Shown: positions 6,761 through 16,886, counted from the first letter of the stretch. The stretch is 64,000 nt of DNA from Cohnella phaseoli (GCF_003386235.1 NZ_QRDZ01000014.1:159247-223246), one strand, 5' to 3'. Notes: generated by a model from the sequence alone, not told the origin. Program-made: numbers and translations.

Positions 6761-8670
6761 GTTGGCTGTTAAACCTGTATCAAACCTATGAGTCCAATCT
6801 GGACCTCGTCGGCAAAATCGAGAAAAAATCATACAACGATCAGGAATTTACGCTGCTGCCGATCTCCCATACAACGCAAAATGCGCACATTGAGGTGCAA
6901 ATTACTCCGGACGGAGAGTTCCACTCTGCAGAGGTGATCGATAAAAGCGATGCCAGCACGTTAATTCCCTGTACCGAAGATTCCGCAAGCCGCGCCGGAG
7001 CGAAGGTGGCCCCCTATCCGCTGCACGATAAACTGAGCTATGTTGCAGGCGATTTTGTCACCTACGGAGGGGAAATCAAGAAGGAAGATCCCTTCGCAGC
7101 GTATATCAAGCAGTTGGGAGAGTGGGTGGAATCCCCTTATGCCATTCCTAAAGTGGTCAGTATCTACCGCTATTTGCGCAGAGGCAGGCTAATCGAGGAT
7201 TTGGTGAAGCACCGGGTTTTGTATGCAGATGCGAATAACCGACTGCTCGACAAGTGGGAGCAGGAGGGTGTGAAGCCCCCTATTTTCTCCGTAATGGTTG
7301 GCGGTCCAGAGGGCTTGTTCGTTCGGTTTAACGTCCGTTCGGACGATGATTTTAACGTCGTGTGGAAAGACCCGGAAATGTACGATTCTTTCATTCAATA
7401 CTACGGCAGTCGGTTGGGCGACGAGGACTTGTGCTATGTGACGGGGCGGCGGCAGCCGGGAACGGACAAGCATGCGAATAAAATCCGCAACGCAGGCGAT
7501 AAAGCGAAGCTGATCTCAGCCAACGATACGAGCGGGTTTACATTCCGGGGACGATTCGCTTTGAGCCGGGAAGCAGCGAGTATCAGCTACGAGGTGTCCC
7601 AGAAGGCTCACAATGCGCTGAAGTGGCTGATTAATCGCCAAGGCAAAATTATTGACGGACGCGTGTTTCTCGTCTGGGGAAATACCGAACTGGATCAGCC
7701 GGGGATGACCGAGGATTCGTTCTCGCTCGCGCCGGAAACCGCACAGGTTAAGGAAAGAATATCATACACCTATCTCGAGTATGCGAGGGAAGTCGCCAAG
7801 GCGCTCGACGGGTATCGGAGCCGGATTGCGAAGGAGTCTGGCGAGAACGTCAATATTCTGATTTTGGACTCGGCGACAACGGGACGTATGGCTGTACTCT
7901 ATTACCGCAATATGGACAAGCAGTTGTACATCGATCGGCTGGTCAAGTGGCATTCCACGCATGCCTGGCTGCATCGTTACCGTAAAAATGAGGCGGGAGA
8001 GTTCATTCAGTTTTACGGGGCACCGGCACCGAGGGATATTGCTTTTGCGGCGTATGGGCCGCGTGCGGACGATAAGATTGTCAAAGGGCTGGTGGAGCGC
8101 ATCTTCCCGTGCATTGCGGATGAGCGCAAAGTTCCCGAGGACATTATCGGAAGCGCAATTCATAGAGCCTCCAATCCGGTTGCGCTCGACAACTGGGAAT
8201 GGGAGAAAACGTTAAGCATCGCCTGTGCTCTGATTAATGGGGAGGAGGAATTAAACGTGGCATTAGACGAGGGCAACAATCACCGGGATTACTTGTTTGG
8301 CCGTTTGCTGGCTGTTGCCGATGTACTTGAAAGGCGAGCATTAGGCTCGGAGGAAACTCGTGCGACCAATGCGATTCGTTATATGAACGCTTTTGCCAGA
8401 CATCCGGAGAGAACCTGGAGCACGATTCAGTCCTGCTTGCAGCCTTATCAGGCTCGACTGGGTACGAAGGGGACTTATCTGTCGAAAATTATAGATGAAG
8501 TGGCTTCAAGGATTCAGATCGCCGATTTCAATAACAGGCCGTTGTCCGGGCTTTATTTGTTAGGCTTCTATAGTCAGCGGCATGAACTCTATCAGAAGAA
8601 GGACAATCCAGAGGGCAGCGGAAACATCCAAATAAGAGGGAGAGATCGAGATGACGATTTTGGATCATAA
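6757..8670 (+). CDS. cas8c: Cas8c (Csd1), large subunit of type I-C Cascade
   Basis: The protein has 637 residues and starts at the ATG that overlaps the cas5c stop (ATGA). The N-terminus MSWLLNLYQTYESN is typical of Csd1. Cas8c recognises the PAM and helps open the target duplex within Cascade (Cas5-Cas8-Cas7-Cas11). The C-terminal about 137 residues form the part that is also made separately as Cas11c from an internal start at 8257. Its end overlaps cas7c by 20 bases. Length and gene order are standard. Confidence 0.95.
   Translation: MSWLLNLYQTYESNLDLVGKIEKKSYNDQEFTLLPISHTTQNAHIEVQITPDGEFHSAEVIDKSDASTLIPCTEDSASRAGAKVAPYPLHDKLSYVAGDFVTYGGEIKKEDPFAAYIKQLGEWVESPYAIPKVVSIYRYLRRGRLIEDLVKHRVLYADANNRLLDKWEQEGVKPPIFSVMVGGPEGLFVRFNVRSDDDFNVVWKDPEMYDSFIQYYGSRLGDEDLCYVTGRRQPGTDKHANKIRNAGDKAKLISANDTSGFTFRGRFALSREAASISYEVSQKAHNALKWLINRQGKIIDGRVFLVWGNTELDQPGMTEDSFSLAPETAQVKERISYTYLEYAREVAKALDGYRSRIAKESGENVNILILDSATTGRMAVLYYRNMDKQLYIDRLVKWHSTHAWLHRYRKNEAGEFIQFYGAPAPRDIAFAAYGPRADDKIVKGLVERIFPCIADERKVPEDIIGSAIHRASNPVALDNWEWEKTLSIACALINGEEELNVALDEGNNHRDYLFGRLLAVADVLERRALGSEETRATNAIRYMNAFARHPERTWSTIQSCLQPYQARLGTKGTYLSKIIDEVASRIQIADFNNRPLSGLYLLGFYSQRHELYQKKDNPEGSGNIQIRGRDRDDDFGS
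8257..8670 (+). CDS. cas11c: Cas11c small subunit from an internal start in cas8c
   Basis: Type I-C Cascade contains a small subunit translated from inside cas8c in other species. Here codon 501 of cas8c is GTG, in frame, and lies 8 bases after GGAGGAGG (8241-8248), a far stronger ribosome site than needed by chance. The product would be 137 residues beginning at VALDEGNNHRDYLFGRLLAV (initiator Met), which matches where the small-subunit domain of Cas8c starts in characterised systems. It would line the Cascade belly and contact the non-target strand. The evidence is position, frame and SD. Confidence 0.75.
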   Translation: MALDEGNNHRDYLFGRLLAVADVLERRALGSEETRATNAIRYMNAFARHPERTWSTIQSCLQPYQARLGTKGTYLSKIIDEVASRIQIADFNNRPLSGLYLLGFYSQRHELYQKKDNPEGSGNIQIRGRDRDDDFGS

Positions 8671-9514
8671 AATCGATTTTGCAGTTGTTCTGTCCGTAAC
8701 GAAAGCGAACCCGAACGGAGACCCGCTGAACGGCAATCGCCCACGGCAAAATTACGACGGCTATGGCGAGATTTCGGACGTTGCGATCAAGCGAAAAATC
8801 CGTAACCGGCTTCAGGATATGGGGGAAGCGATTTTCGTGCAGTCCAACGATCGGAAGTCAGATGCCTATGGCAGCTTGAGAGAGCGGGCCGACGCTAACG
8901 CCGAACTGGAGAAGATTTTGAAATCGAAGTCGGCGTCCAATGACGAGTTTGCCAGAATCGCTTGTCTGGAATGGCTGGACGTTCGCAGCTTCGGCCAAGT
9001 CTTCGCTTTCAAAGCGGATAAGGGCGGTTCCAGTGTATCCGTTGGCGTTAGAGGCCCCGTGTCGATCCATACGGCGACAAGCCTGGACCCGATCGATATT
9101 ACGAGCACGCAGATTACGAAGAGCGTCAATTCCGAGCCCGGCAAGGAGAGGGGCTCCGATACGATGGGGATGAAGCATAGGGTCGATTTGGGAGTCTACG
9201 TTTTCTACGGAAGTATCAACACGCAGTTGGCTGAGAAAACAGGTTTTACGAACGAAGATGCCGAGAGGATCAAGCAAGCGCTGATCACCTTGTTCGAGAA
9301 TGATGCATCCTCGGCCAGACCGGAAGGGAGCATGGAAGTTCACAAAGTATACTGGTGGGAGCATCGCTCCAAAATGGGCCAATTTTCATCCGCGAAGGTT
9401 CACCGTTCCCTGTCTTGGGAGAAGCTGTCCGAGGAGCCAAAAGGATTCACCGACTACGAGTTTAAGGTGCAAACGCTGGAAGGGCTAACTATCGAGATGA
9501 TCGATGGACAATAA
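8651..9514 (+). CDS. cas7c: Cas7c (Csd2), Cascade backbone subunit
   Basis: The protein has 287 residues. Several copies polymerise along the crRNA spacer to form the Cascade backbone. The family signature near the N-terminus (VLSVTKANPNGDPLNGNRPR) is clear, and the region SVGVRGPVSIHTATSLDPI follows. The start is ATG 8651 after AGAGGGAGAGATCGAG, inside the end of cas8c. The stop overlaps cas4 by 11 bases, so translation is probably coupled. Confidence 0.96.
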   Translation: MTILDHKIDFAVVLSVTKANPNGDPLNGNRPRQNYDGYGEISDVAIKRKIRNRLQDMGEAIFVQSNDRKSDAYGSLRERADANAELEKILKSKSASNDEFARIACLEWLDVRSFGQVFAFKADKGGSSVSVGVRGPVSIHTATSLDPIDITSTQITKSVNSEPGKERGSDTMGMKHRVDLGVYVFYGSINTQLAEKTGFTNEDAERIKQALITLFENDASSARPEGSMEVHKVYWWEHRSKMGQFSSAKVHRSLSWEKLSEEPKGFTDYEFKVQTLEGLTIEMIDGQ

Positions 9515-10160
9515 AGAAGACGATTATTTGATGCTGTCGGGCATTCAGCATTTTCAGTTTTGCAAACGGCAGTGGGCTTTCATTCATATCGAGCAGCAAT
9601 GGGAGGAAAATGTTCGAACGATTGAGGGCCAGCACTTGCACCGGAAGGCGGATCAGCCGTTCACGCGGGAGAAGCGGGGAGATCGGTTGATCGTTCGGGC
9701 GATGCCGGTCAAATCGAATCAGTTGCAAATTTCGGGCATCTGCGATGTAGTCGAGTTTATCCGCGATGATCGCGGCGTGGAGATTGCGGGTACGGAAGGG
9801 AAATTTCTCGCGTATCCGGTGGAGTACAAGCGGGGCCGGCCGAAATCGAAGGATGAAGATATTTTGCAACTGGCGGCACAAGCGATCTGTCTGGAGGAAA
9901 TGCTGCTCAGTCCCGTCGATACCGGCTACTTGTTTTACAACGAAATCAAGCAAAGAGTCGAAGTTCCGCTAACGATCGAAGTCAAGGAGAAGGTGAAATC
10001 GGTCTTTGCGGAAATGCAGGATTACTATCAACGACGATATACGCCGAAGGTGGCAACCGGTTCCTTCTGCCGAAGCTGCTCCCTCGAATCGATCTGCCTG
10101 CCGGAATTGATGAACAAACGAACGGTAAAAAGCTATGTCGAAGGGAAAATCAGAGAATGA
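9504..10160 (+). CDS. cas4: Cas4, PAM-selecting exonuclease of spacer adaptation
   Basis: The 218-residue RecB-like nuclease carries a 4Fe-4S cluster. Ligands visible are C20 (QFCKRQW) and C189, C192, C198 (CRSCSLESIC). The nuclease core includes VEYKRGRPKSKDED, with the Glu-x-Lys motif, and a following Gln motif in LQLAAQAICLEE. In type I-C, Cas4 works with Cas1-Cas2 to trim prespacers and select those next to a PAM. Its stop overlaps cas1 by ATGA. Confidence 0.95.
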   Translation: MDNKEDDYLMLSGIQHFQFCKRQWAFIHIEQQWEENVRTIEGQHLHRKADQPFTREKRGDRLIVRAMPVKSNQLQISGICDVVEFIRDDRGVEIAGTEGKFLAYPVEYKRGRPKSKDEDILQLAAQAICLEEMLLSPVDTGYLFYNEIKQRVEVPLTIEVKEKVKSVFAEMQDYYQRRYTPKVATGSFCRSCSLESICLPELMNKRTVKSYVEGKIRE

Positions 10161-11188
10161 AAAAGCTGCTTAATTCTTTGTTTGTAACCCAGCCGGACGT
10201 TTATTTATCGCTGGACGGCGACAATATCGTGCTGCAGAAGGAGCAGGAGAAGCTGGGCAGAGTGCCGCTGCATAATCTGGAGTCGGTTGTTTCGTTTGGA
10301 TATACCGGCGCCAGCCCTGCCCTGATGGGATACTGTGCGGAGCGCAATATTTCCCTGGTGTTTCTCACCATGAACGGTCGATTCCTCGCCCGCGTTATTG
10401 GGGAAAGCCGAGGCAACGTCGTTCTGCGGAAGAAGCAGTATCGAGTGTCGGAGGACGAGACGCAATCTGCGCATATCGCGCGTAATTTTATCGTCGGCAA
10501 GATCTACAACCAGAAGTGGATGATTGAAAGAGCGACCCGGGATTATCCGATGCGCGTGGATGTGGAGAAGTTCAAGGAGGTTTCCCAACAGCTTTCCGCT
10601 ATTATTCTGGAGGTCAGAGCCTGCGAGGATTTGGAAAGATTGCGGGGATTGGAAGGACAAGCCGCGATCAGCTACAACAAGCTGTTGGATCAGATGATTC
10701 TTCAGCAGAAGGAAGACTTTTATTTTCACATTCGTTCCCGGCGCCCTCCTCTCGATAACGTCAATGCGATGCTGTCGTTTGCTTACACACTCTTGGCCAA
10801 CGATGTGGCATCTGCGCTGGAAGGTGTCGGTCTGGACGCTTATGTTGGGTTTCTGCACCGTGATCGCCCGGGTCGAGCTTCCTTGGCTTTGGATGTTATG
10901 GAAGAACTGAGAGGCGTCTATGCGGACAAATTCGTTCTTACTCTCATTAATAAGCGTATGGTGAGCAAGGACGATTTCCTGAAAAAAGAAAACGGCGCCG
11001 TCATCATGAAGGATGAAGCAAGGAGAAGCTTCCTGAGTGAATGGCAGAACAAGAAGCAGGAGAAAATCACACACCCGTATCTGGGGGAGAAAATCTCATG
11101 GGGACTGCTGCCTCATGTGCAGTCATTGTTGCTGGCGAGGTATTTACGAGGGGACCTGGATGAGTATCCGCCTTTCTTATGGAAGTAG
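10157..11188 (+). CDS. cas1: Cas1 integrase
   Basis: The 343-residue integrase forms the adaptation complex with Cas2 and inserts new spacers at the leader end. Metal-binding residues can be placed: E166 in LEGQAA, H234 in GFLHRDRPGR, and D246/E249 in ALDVMEEL. The start is the ATG overlapping the cas4 stop. No lesion is seen, so the adaptation module should be functional. This agrees with the long array with uniform repeats. Confidence 0.97.
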   Translation: MKKLLNSLFVTQPDVYLSLDGDNIVLQKEQEKLGRVPLHNLESVVSFGYTGASPALMGYCAERNISLVFLTMNGRFLARVIGESRGNVVLRKKQYRVSEDETQSAHIARNFIVGKIYNQKWMIERATRDYPMRVDVEKFKEVSQQLSAIILEVRACEDLERLRGLEGQAAISYNKLLDQMILQQKEDFYFHIRSRRPPLDNVNAMLSFAYTLLANDVASALEGVGLDAYVGFLHRDRPGRASLALDVMEELRGVYADKFVLTLINKRMVSKDDFLKKENGAVIMKDEARRSFLSEWQNKKQEKITHPYLGEKISWGLLPHVQSLLLARYLRGDLDEYPPFLWK

Positions 11189-11198
11189 GTGAATCGGT

Positions 11199-11489
11199 AT
11201 GCTTGTACTCATTACGTACGATGTCAGCACCGTGAGCAGCGCCGGACAGCGTAGGCTGCGGCAGGTTTCGAAAGCCTGCTTGTCTTATGGCCAGCGCGTT
11301 CAAAACTCTGTCTTCGAGTGTATCGTAGACGCTGCACAGTTTACGACATTAAAGCTTAAGCTCATTGATCTTATCGACGAGGAGACGGACAGCCTCAGAT
11401 TCTATCAATTGGGTAACAACTACAAGAGCAAAGTGGAGCACGTCGGAGCCAAACAGTCTCTCGATTTAGAGGGCCCTTTGATTTTCTGA
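11199..11489 (+). CDS. cas2: Cas2
   Basis: The protein has 96 residues with the conserved start MLVLITYDVST, a ferredoxin-like fold. It serves as the structural core of the Cas1-Cas2 integrase. The start ATG 11199 follows AAGTAGGTGAATCGGT, 10 bases after cas1. It is the last cas gene before the leader. Confidence 0.96.
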   Translation: MLVLITYDVSTVSSAGQRRLRQVSKACLSYGQRVQNSVFECIVDAAQFTTLKLKLIDLIDEETDSLRFYQLGNNYKSKVEHVGAKQSLDLEGPLIF

Positions 11490-11717
11490 CAGATGGGGTT
11501 GGCGGGGAGTCTATGCTTCTCTTGGTGCTACAATCGGTGCGAATCTCTGGTGCGAATGTGAGGCTCACATGATTTCCCCGGGGGATTCGCACCAGAAAAC
11601 AGTTAATTTATTGGAATTTAATTTAATTTTCTGAGTGATTATCTGTGAATTAAGTTGATTTACGTGATTTGAAGCAAGAAAATAGGCTGTTTTCGCCTTT
11701 TTGTGCTCAAAATCGCT
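11490..11717 (+). promoter_or_regulatory. CRISPR leader
   Basis: These 228 bases lie between cas2 and the first repeat. The proximal part is AT-rich (TTATTGGAATTTAATTTAATT). The distal part holds CTGGTGCGAAT (11547-11557), its inverted copy ATTCGCACCAG (11585-11595), and a direct partial copy GGTGCGAATC at 11536-11545. Position and orientation relative to the repeats mark this as the leader that drives array transcription and guides Cas1-Cas2. I see no coding sequence. Confidence 0.85.
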
Positions 11718-14700
11718 GTCGCATCCCACGCGGATGCGTGGATTGAAATTTGAAAGAGATTACCATAGAGCACCTCGTCAAGTGTCGCATCCCACGCGGA
11801 TGCGTGGATTGAAATCGCGATGTGCCTTTCCACATGCTCCTTGTCGGAGTCGCATCCCACGCGGATGCGTGGATTGAAATCTATCCGTACTGATCTTTCC
11901 ATTTAGAATTAAACGTCGCATCCCACGCGGATGCGTGGATTGAAATAACTGCTGATGCGGAGATTTATCGTAACCTCGCCGTCGCATCCCACGCGGATGC
12001 GTGGATTGAAATAACCAACACCTAATGAGCAGTTAATAGAGTTAGGTCGCATCCCACGCGGATGCGTGGATTGAAATCTCAATAGGTGATGTTAAATCCA
12101 ACATCGATAAGTCGCATCCCACGCGGATGCGTGGATTGAAATTTATCCCATGCCTCATAGGTCGGGTCGGTAAGCGTCGCATCCCACGCGGATGCGTGGA
12201 TTGAAATTTTTTGTCCGGTAGGCATATCCGCCTCCCCCTCCGTCGCATCCCACGCGGATGCGTGGATTGAAATAAAATCCGCAGCGCGCGGAATTATCTA
12301 TTTTTTGTCGCATCCCACGCGGATGCGTGGATTGAAATCTTATCATCCCACGCGTTACACACGAGGAGGAAGTCGCATCCCACGCGGATGCGTGGATTGA
12401 AATACGATCGAGCGGGTATGGTGCAGGAATCACTACGTCGCATCCCACGCGGATGCGTGGATTGAAATAAAAACAGAGGTTGAACTGACCACGAAAGGAG
12501 AAGTCGCATCCCACGCGGATGCGTGGATTGAAATCCGCTCCGGTTGATTAAAGGCAGTTGCAGGGACGTCGCATCCCACGCGGATGCGTGGATTGAAATC
12601 CTGTAACAAGATAAACAGTAGCAGTCGCAGATAGTCGCATCCCACGCGGATGCGTGGATTGAAATGTTCTCGATGTCGGCTTTCCCAAGGCTGTCAAGAG
12701 TCGCATCCCACGCGGATGCGTGGATTGAAATATTACCCGAATTGGGCAAACCGGATATGGCGGAGTCGCATCCCACGCGGATGCGTGGATTGAAATGCAG
12801 ACTGGAAACGGAAGACGCCGGACGAGATCGTCGCATCCCACGCGGATGCGTGGATTGAAATTCAATTAGATAATTTACTTTACTTTTTTGGCATTGTCGC
12901 ATCCCACGCGGATGCGTGGATTGAAATACTTAATGATGATACTCTTCCCTTTCCAACAGTGTCGCATCCCACGCGGATGCGTGGATTGAAATTACTTCAC
13001 GCATGATTGGATCTCCTGAAACGTCCGTCGCATCCCACGCGGATGCGTGGATTGAAATCTTCCTACGCAAAAGAAAAAGCCGCCTATTGGCGGTCGCATC
13101 CCACGCGGATGCGTGGATTGAAATTAATAAGTACCGAAACAGGGCCGGGGAGCTTTTGTCGCATCCCACGCGGATGCGTGGATTGAAATCTTTTCCGGAA
13201 AATCTGTTGCCGAGGACATTCTGTCGCATCCCACGCGGATGCGTGGATTGAAATTACAGCAATGGCTCGTTGGAGCCATACTGATGCGTCGCATCCCACG
13301 CGGATGCGTGGATTGAAATTGGAACTTAATATGAAAGAGAAAAAAGAAGCAATGTCGCATCCCACGCGGATGCGTGGATTGAAATCATTTAACTAGATTG
13401 TAGTATCACATTTCACCGGTCGCATCCCACGCGGATGCGTGGATTGAAATGCGTTAACATCGGCGGCGGCTCGTCCCCTTCCAAGGTCGCATCCCACGCG
13501 GATGCGTGGATTGAAATGGGTCTGGCAAGTCCCCGATCGCATCCCGTAAAAGTCGCATCCCACGCGGATGCGTGGATTGAAATTCCGCCTTAACGAATCA
13601 TCAGCCTGATGTATAGTCGCATCCCACGCGGATGCGTGGATTGAAATATGTATTCCGTGTTGAACGCTTTAGATCCGTTAGTCGCATCCCACGCGGATGC
13701 GTGGATTGAAATTTTTACTTAACTAGATTGTAGCATCACATCTCAGTCGCATCCCACGCGGATGCGTGGATTGAAATTCTCGAGCAGTCTCTCAGGACGA
13801 GACGACGAAGCGGTCGCATCCCACGCGGATGCGTGGATTGAAATGATCTGCCGACGGATCTCTTGCTCGAGATGCTGGTCGCATCCCACGCGGATGCGTG
13901 GATTGAAATTTCGGCTCCCGCACCCACTTTGGCGTGTTTTTGACGTCGCATCCCACGCGGATGCGTGGATTGAAATATCTTGGACGTACTCAAGAGCGGC
14001 AGCAAGGTCAGTCGCATCCCACGCGGATGCGTGGATTGAAATTTGCGCTCTGTAAGCGGCAACGTCCGCAGATCCGTCGCATCCCACGCGGATGCGTGGA
14101 TTGAAATTTTGGCCGTTTGATAACGGGCTTTCCCTCGTTAGTCGCATCCCACGCGGATGCGTGGATTGAAATTGTGGAGGCGGTCGTCATGGAGGAGTTC
14201 TTGATCGTCGCATCCCACGCGGATGCGTGGATTGAAATTTCCGGCTTGTCCACACCTTCCATTGGATTATTGTCGCATCCCACGCGGATGCGTGGATTGA
14301 AATTGCCTCTTGTCGACGGTATCCCAGCTGCCTGCACGTCGCATCCCACGCGGATGCGTGGATTGAAATTAACCGAAGATAAACTCCACATTCCCCGGCT
14401 GTAGTCGCATCCCACGCGGATGCGTGGATTGAAATTATCGGCAAAAACTATTAGAGATTATCGGCCAGGTCGCATCCCACGCGGATGCGTGGATTGAAAT
14501 CAGACCTACGGCCTGGTGTGGTTAAGCGGGGGGAGTCGCATCCCACGCGGATGCGTGGATTGAAATCGGGGCTGTCACAGCATCCGTGGAGGACTGGGAG
14601 GTCGCATCCCACGCGGATGCGTGGATTGAAATGGGTCAACATCGGCGGCAGCTCCCCGTCCAAGGGGTCGCATCCCACGCGGATGCGTGGATTGAAATGA

Positions 14701-16141
14701 TTACGCCTTGAAGCACGATCGCCTTTTCCATGTCGCATCCCACGCGGATGCGTGGATTGAAATTACAAAGTGCTTTGAACTTTTTCAAGGAATCGGGAGT
14801 CGCATCCCACGCGGATGCGTGGATTGAAATTATCTCAAGTTTCACGAATGGGGGACGACTAAAGTCGCATCCCACGCGGATGCGTGGATTGAAATCTAAA
14901 TACATTATCACACAAGATGGTTTCTCTTTGTCGCATCCCACGCGGATGCGTGGATTGAAATGTACTCAGTTTCAACGTCACCAACGTCCAAAATGAGTCG
15001 CATCCCACGCGGATGCGTGGATTGAAATCGAAATAAACTCTCCATCCTTGTACAATCGGTAGTCGCATCCCACGCGGATGCGTGGATTGAAATTTAAAAC
15101 GAGAGCAGCTTACAGCGTTGAGGAGAAGTCGCATCCCACGCGGATGCGTGGATTGAAATGACCTAGCTCCCGCAGTATCTTGTGCTGAACCACGTCGCAT
15201 CCCACGCGGATGCGTGGATTGAAATGTTATAGCTGATTTCAATTACGCCCTCATTGTTGTCGCATCCCACGCGGATGCGTGGATTGAAATCTGACGCCGG
15301 TCTCCCGGTCCGCTCCCCTGAGTTGTCGCATCCCACGCGGATGCGTGGATTGAAATAGTTCAAACGAGGAGGGAAAGGCGATGGCAGGACGTCGCATCCC
15401 ACGCGGATGCGTGGATTGAAATTAAGCGTTCAAGACGCGCTAACCTTCGGTCAGAGTCGCATCCCACGCGGATGCGTGGATTGAAATACAACCCCCGTAA
15501 GAGGGCAGGAAGCTCTTAAAGTCGCATCCCACGCGGATGCGTGGATTGAAATTCTATTAACTGCTCATTAGGTTGGGTCATGGGAGTCGCATCCCACGCG
15601 GATGCGTGGATTGAAATACATATGACGGAACGACAAGCGCCAACTCTGTAAGTCGCATCCCACGCGGATGCGTGGATTGAAATCAATTCATGATGTTAAA
15701 AAGGGCGTTTATCAGGGTCGCATCCCACGCGGATGCGTGGATTGAAATTTTTGTTCCGCCCTTGACATTAATAAGCCAATCAGTCGCATCCCACGCGGAT
15801 GCGTGGATTGAAATCGCCGACTTGTTCCTGACGTTTCCGACGGCCGTCGTCGCATCCCACGCGGATGCGTGGATTGAAATGTTGAGAACAAGCTCGATAT
15901 CTGGACGGCGATAGTCGCATCCCACGCGGATGCGTGGATTGAAATTTCGTCTCGGCCAGTGTCAATGACGAACACGTAAGTCGCATCCCACGCGGATGCG
16001 TGGATTGAAATACCTGGTCTACGTCACACGCACCAGGTACAGCGGTCGCATCCCACGCGGATGCGTGGATTGAAATTACGAAAAGGAGAGGTTAAGATGA
16101 GCTTACAGGGTCGCAACCCACGCGGATGCGTGGATTGAAAT
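11718..16141 (+). CRISPR. type I-C CRISPR array, 68 repeats and 67 spacers
   Basis: The 32-bp repeat starts GTCGCATCCC, has an internal palindrome (CATCCCACGC / GCGGATG-type stem) and ends ATTGAAAT, the usual type I-C 3' handle. I counted 68 repeats by position, from 11718 to 16110. Sixty-seven look identical; the last (16110-16141) has A for T in GTCGCAACCC, marking the leader-distal end. Spacers are mostly 33-35 bases. Several spacers are related to each other: 5 and 59 on opposite strands, 26 and 31, and 27 and 45. Spacers 56 and 67 contain an SD and a start codon, as expected from phage gene starts. Confidence 0.98.
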
Positions 16142-16310
16142 CTACAATGGAACGTCTTCGCTTAGAGGAAGATGAGAGTGCCCCAATGCCATCGGCGTTA
16201 CTGATCGCCGAAATAGCATAAGATAAATTGAGAGAAGTAACGGACTATGAAGCCATAGACTGGGAATAATACCGTGGGTGTTGAATTTCTACAAAAGGGA
16301 GGCGATTTGG

Positions 16311-16886
16311 ATGGCAATGGACGATCGGCTTTTTAAACAGCGTTCTGAAATGATTAATGGTGTAACCATTATGATGTCACCGCGTCCAGTCGTTAACCAT
16401 AATAAGATCATCGTAAATTTGTCTATATTATTTGGTGTTTATTTGAAAGGGAAAAGGTGTATCAATCTTTCTGACGGCGTGGATGTTCATCTGGATGAAC
16501 AAAATAGGGTCGTACCGGATAGCATGATTATCTGTAACCGAGATATCATCAAACGAGATGGCGTATATGGCGCACCTGATTTAATCGTTGAAGTACTTTC
16601 ACCGTCTACAGCACGTAGGGATAGAGGCGACAAAAAGATACTATACGAACAGCATGGCGTACAAGAGTACTGGATTATCAGCCCGGATGAAAAGTCTGTT
16701 GAAGTTTATCTATTGAAAGACGGCAAATATGAATTAGATGATGTTTATACCGTTATTCCCGATGGAGATTGGGAGGAGATGACTGAAGAAGAAAAATCAG
16801 AAGTTGCCCTCAATCTCAAAGTGTCGCTTTATGATGATTTCATTATCAACGTTAAAGACGTATTCGAAAATGTTATTACTTACTAA
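16311..16886 (+). CDS. Uma2 family protein (DUF820, PD-(D/E)XK nuclease fold)
   Basis: This 191-residue protein has the Uma2 core: PDSMIICNRD, then APDLIVEVLSPSTARRDRG and the K...YEQHGVQEYW block that marks the family. The fold is that of restriction-type PD-(D/E)XK nucleases, but the function of Uma2 proteins is not established. ATG 16311 is preceded by AAGGGAGGCG at a good distance; a GTG at 16278 is a weaker option. It lies right after the array and has distant relatives at 57298 and 57940. Its lower GC content than most of the window suggests separate acquisition. Confidence 0.85.
   Translation: MAMDDRLFKQRSEMINGVTIMMSPRPVVNHNKIIVNLSILFGVYLKGKRCINLSDGVDVHLDEQNRVVPDSMIICNRDIIKRDGVYGAPDLIVEVLSPSTARRDRGDKKILYEQHGVQEYWIISPDEKSVEVYLLKDGKYELDDVYTVIPDGDWEEMTEEEKSEVALNLKVSLYDDFIINVKDVFENVITY

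Noticed and set aside
13518..13551. Partial repeat-like string TCGCATCCC inside spacer 28
   Set aside because: Nine bases only, with spacer length normal; no sign of a broken repeat.
11660..15986. Many reading frames of 60-200 codons inside the CRISPR array on both strands
   Set aside because: They arise because the 32-bp repeat is open in several frames (repeating NPRIRVGCD or SHPTRMRGLK); spacers are not codons of a gene.
16147..16221. A 24-codon reading frame just after the last repeat
   Set aside because: No ribosome site, starts within the array edge, and the product resembles nothing; probably chance.
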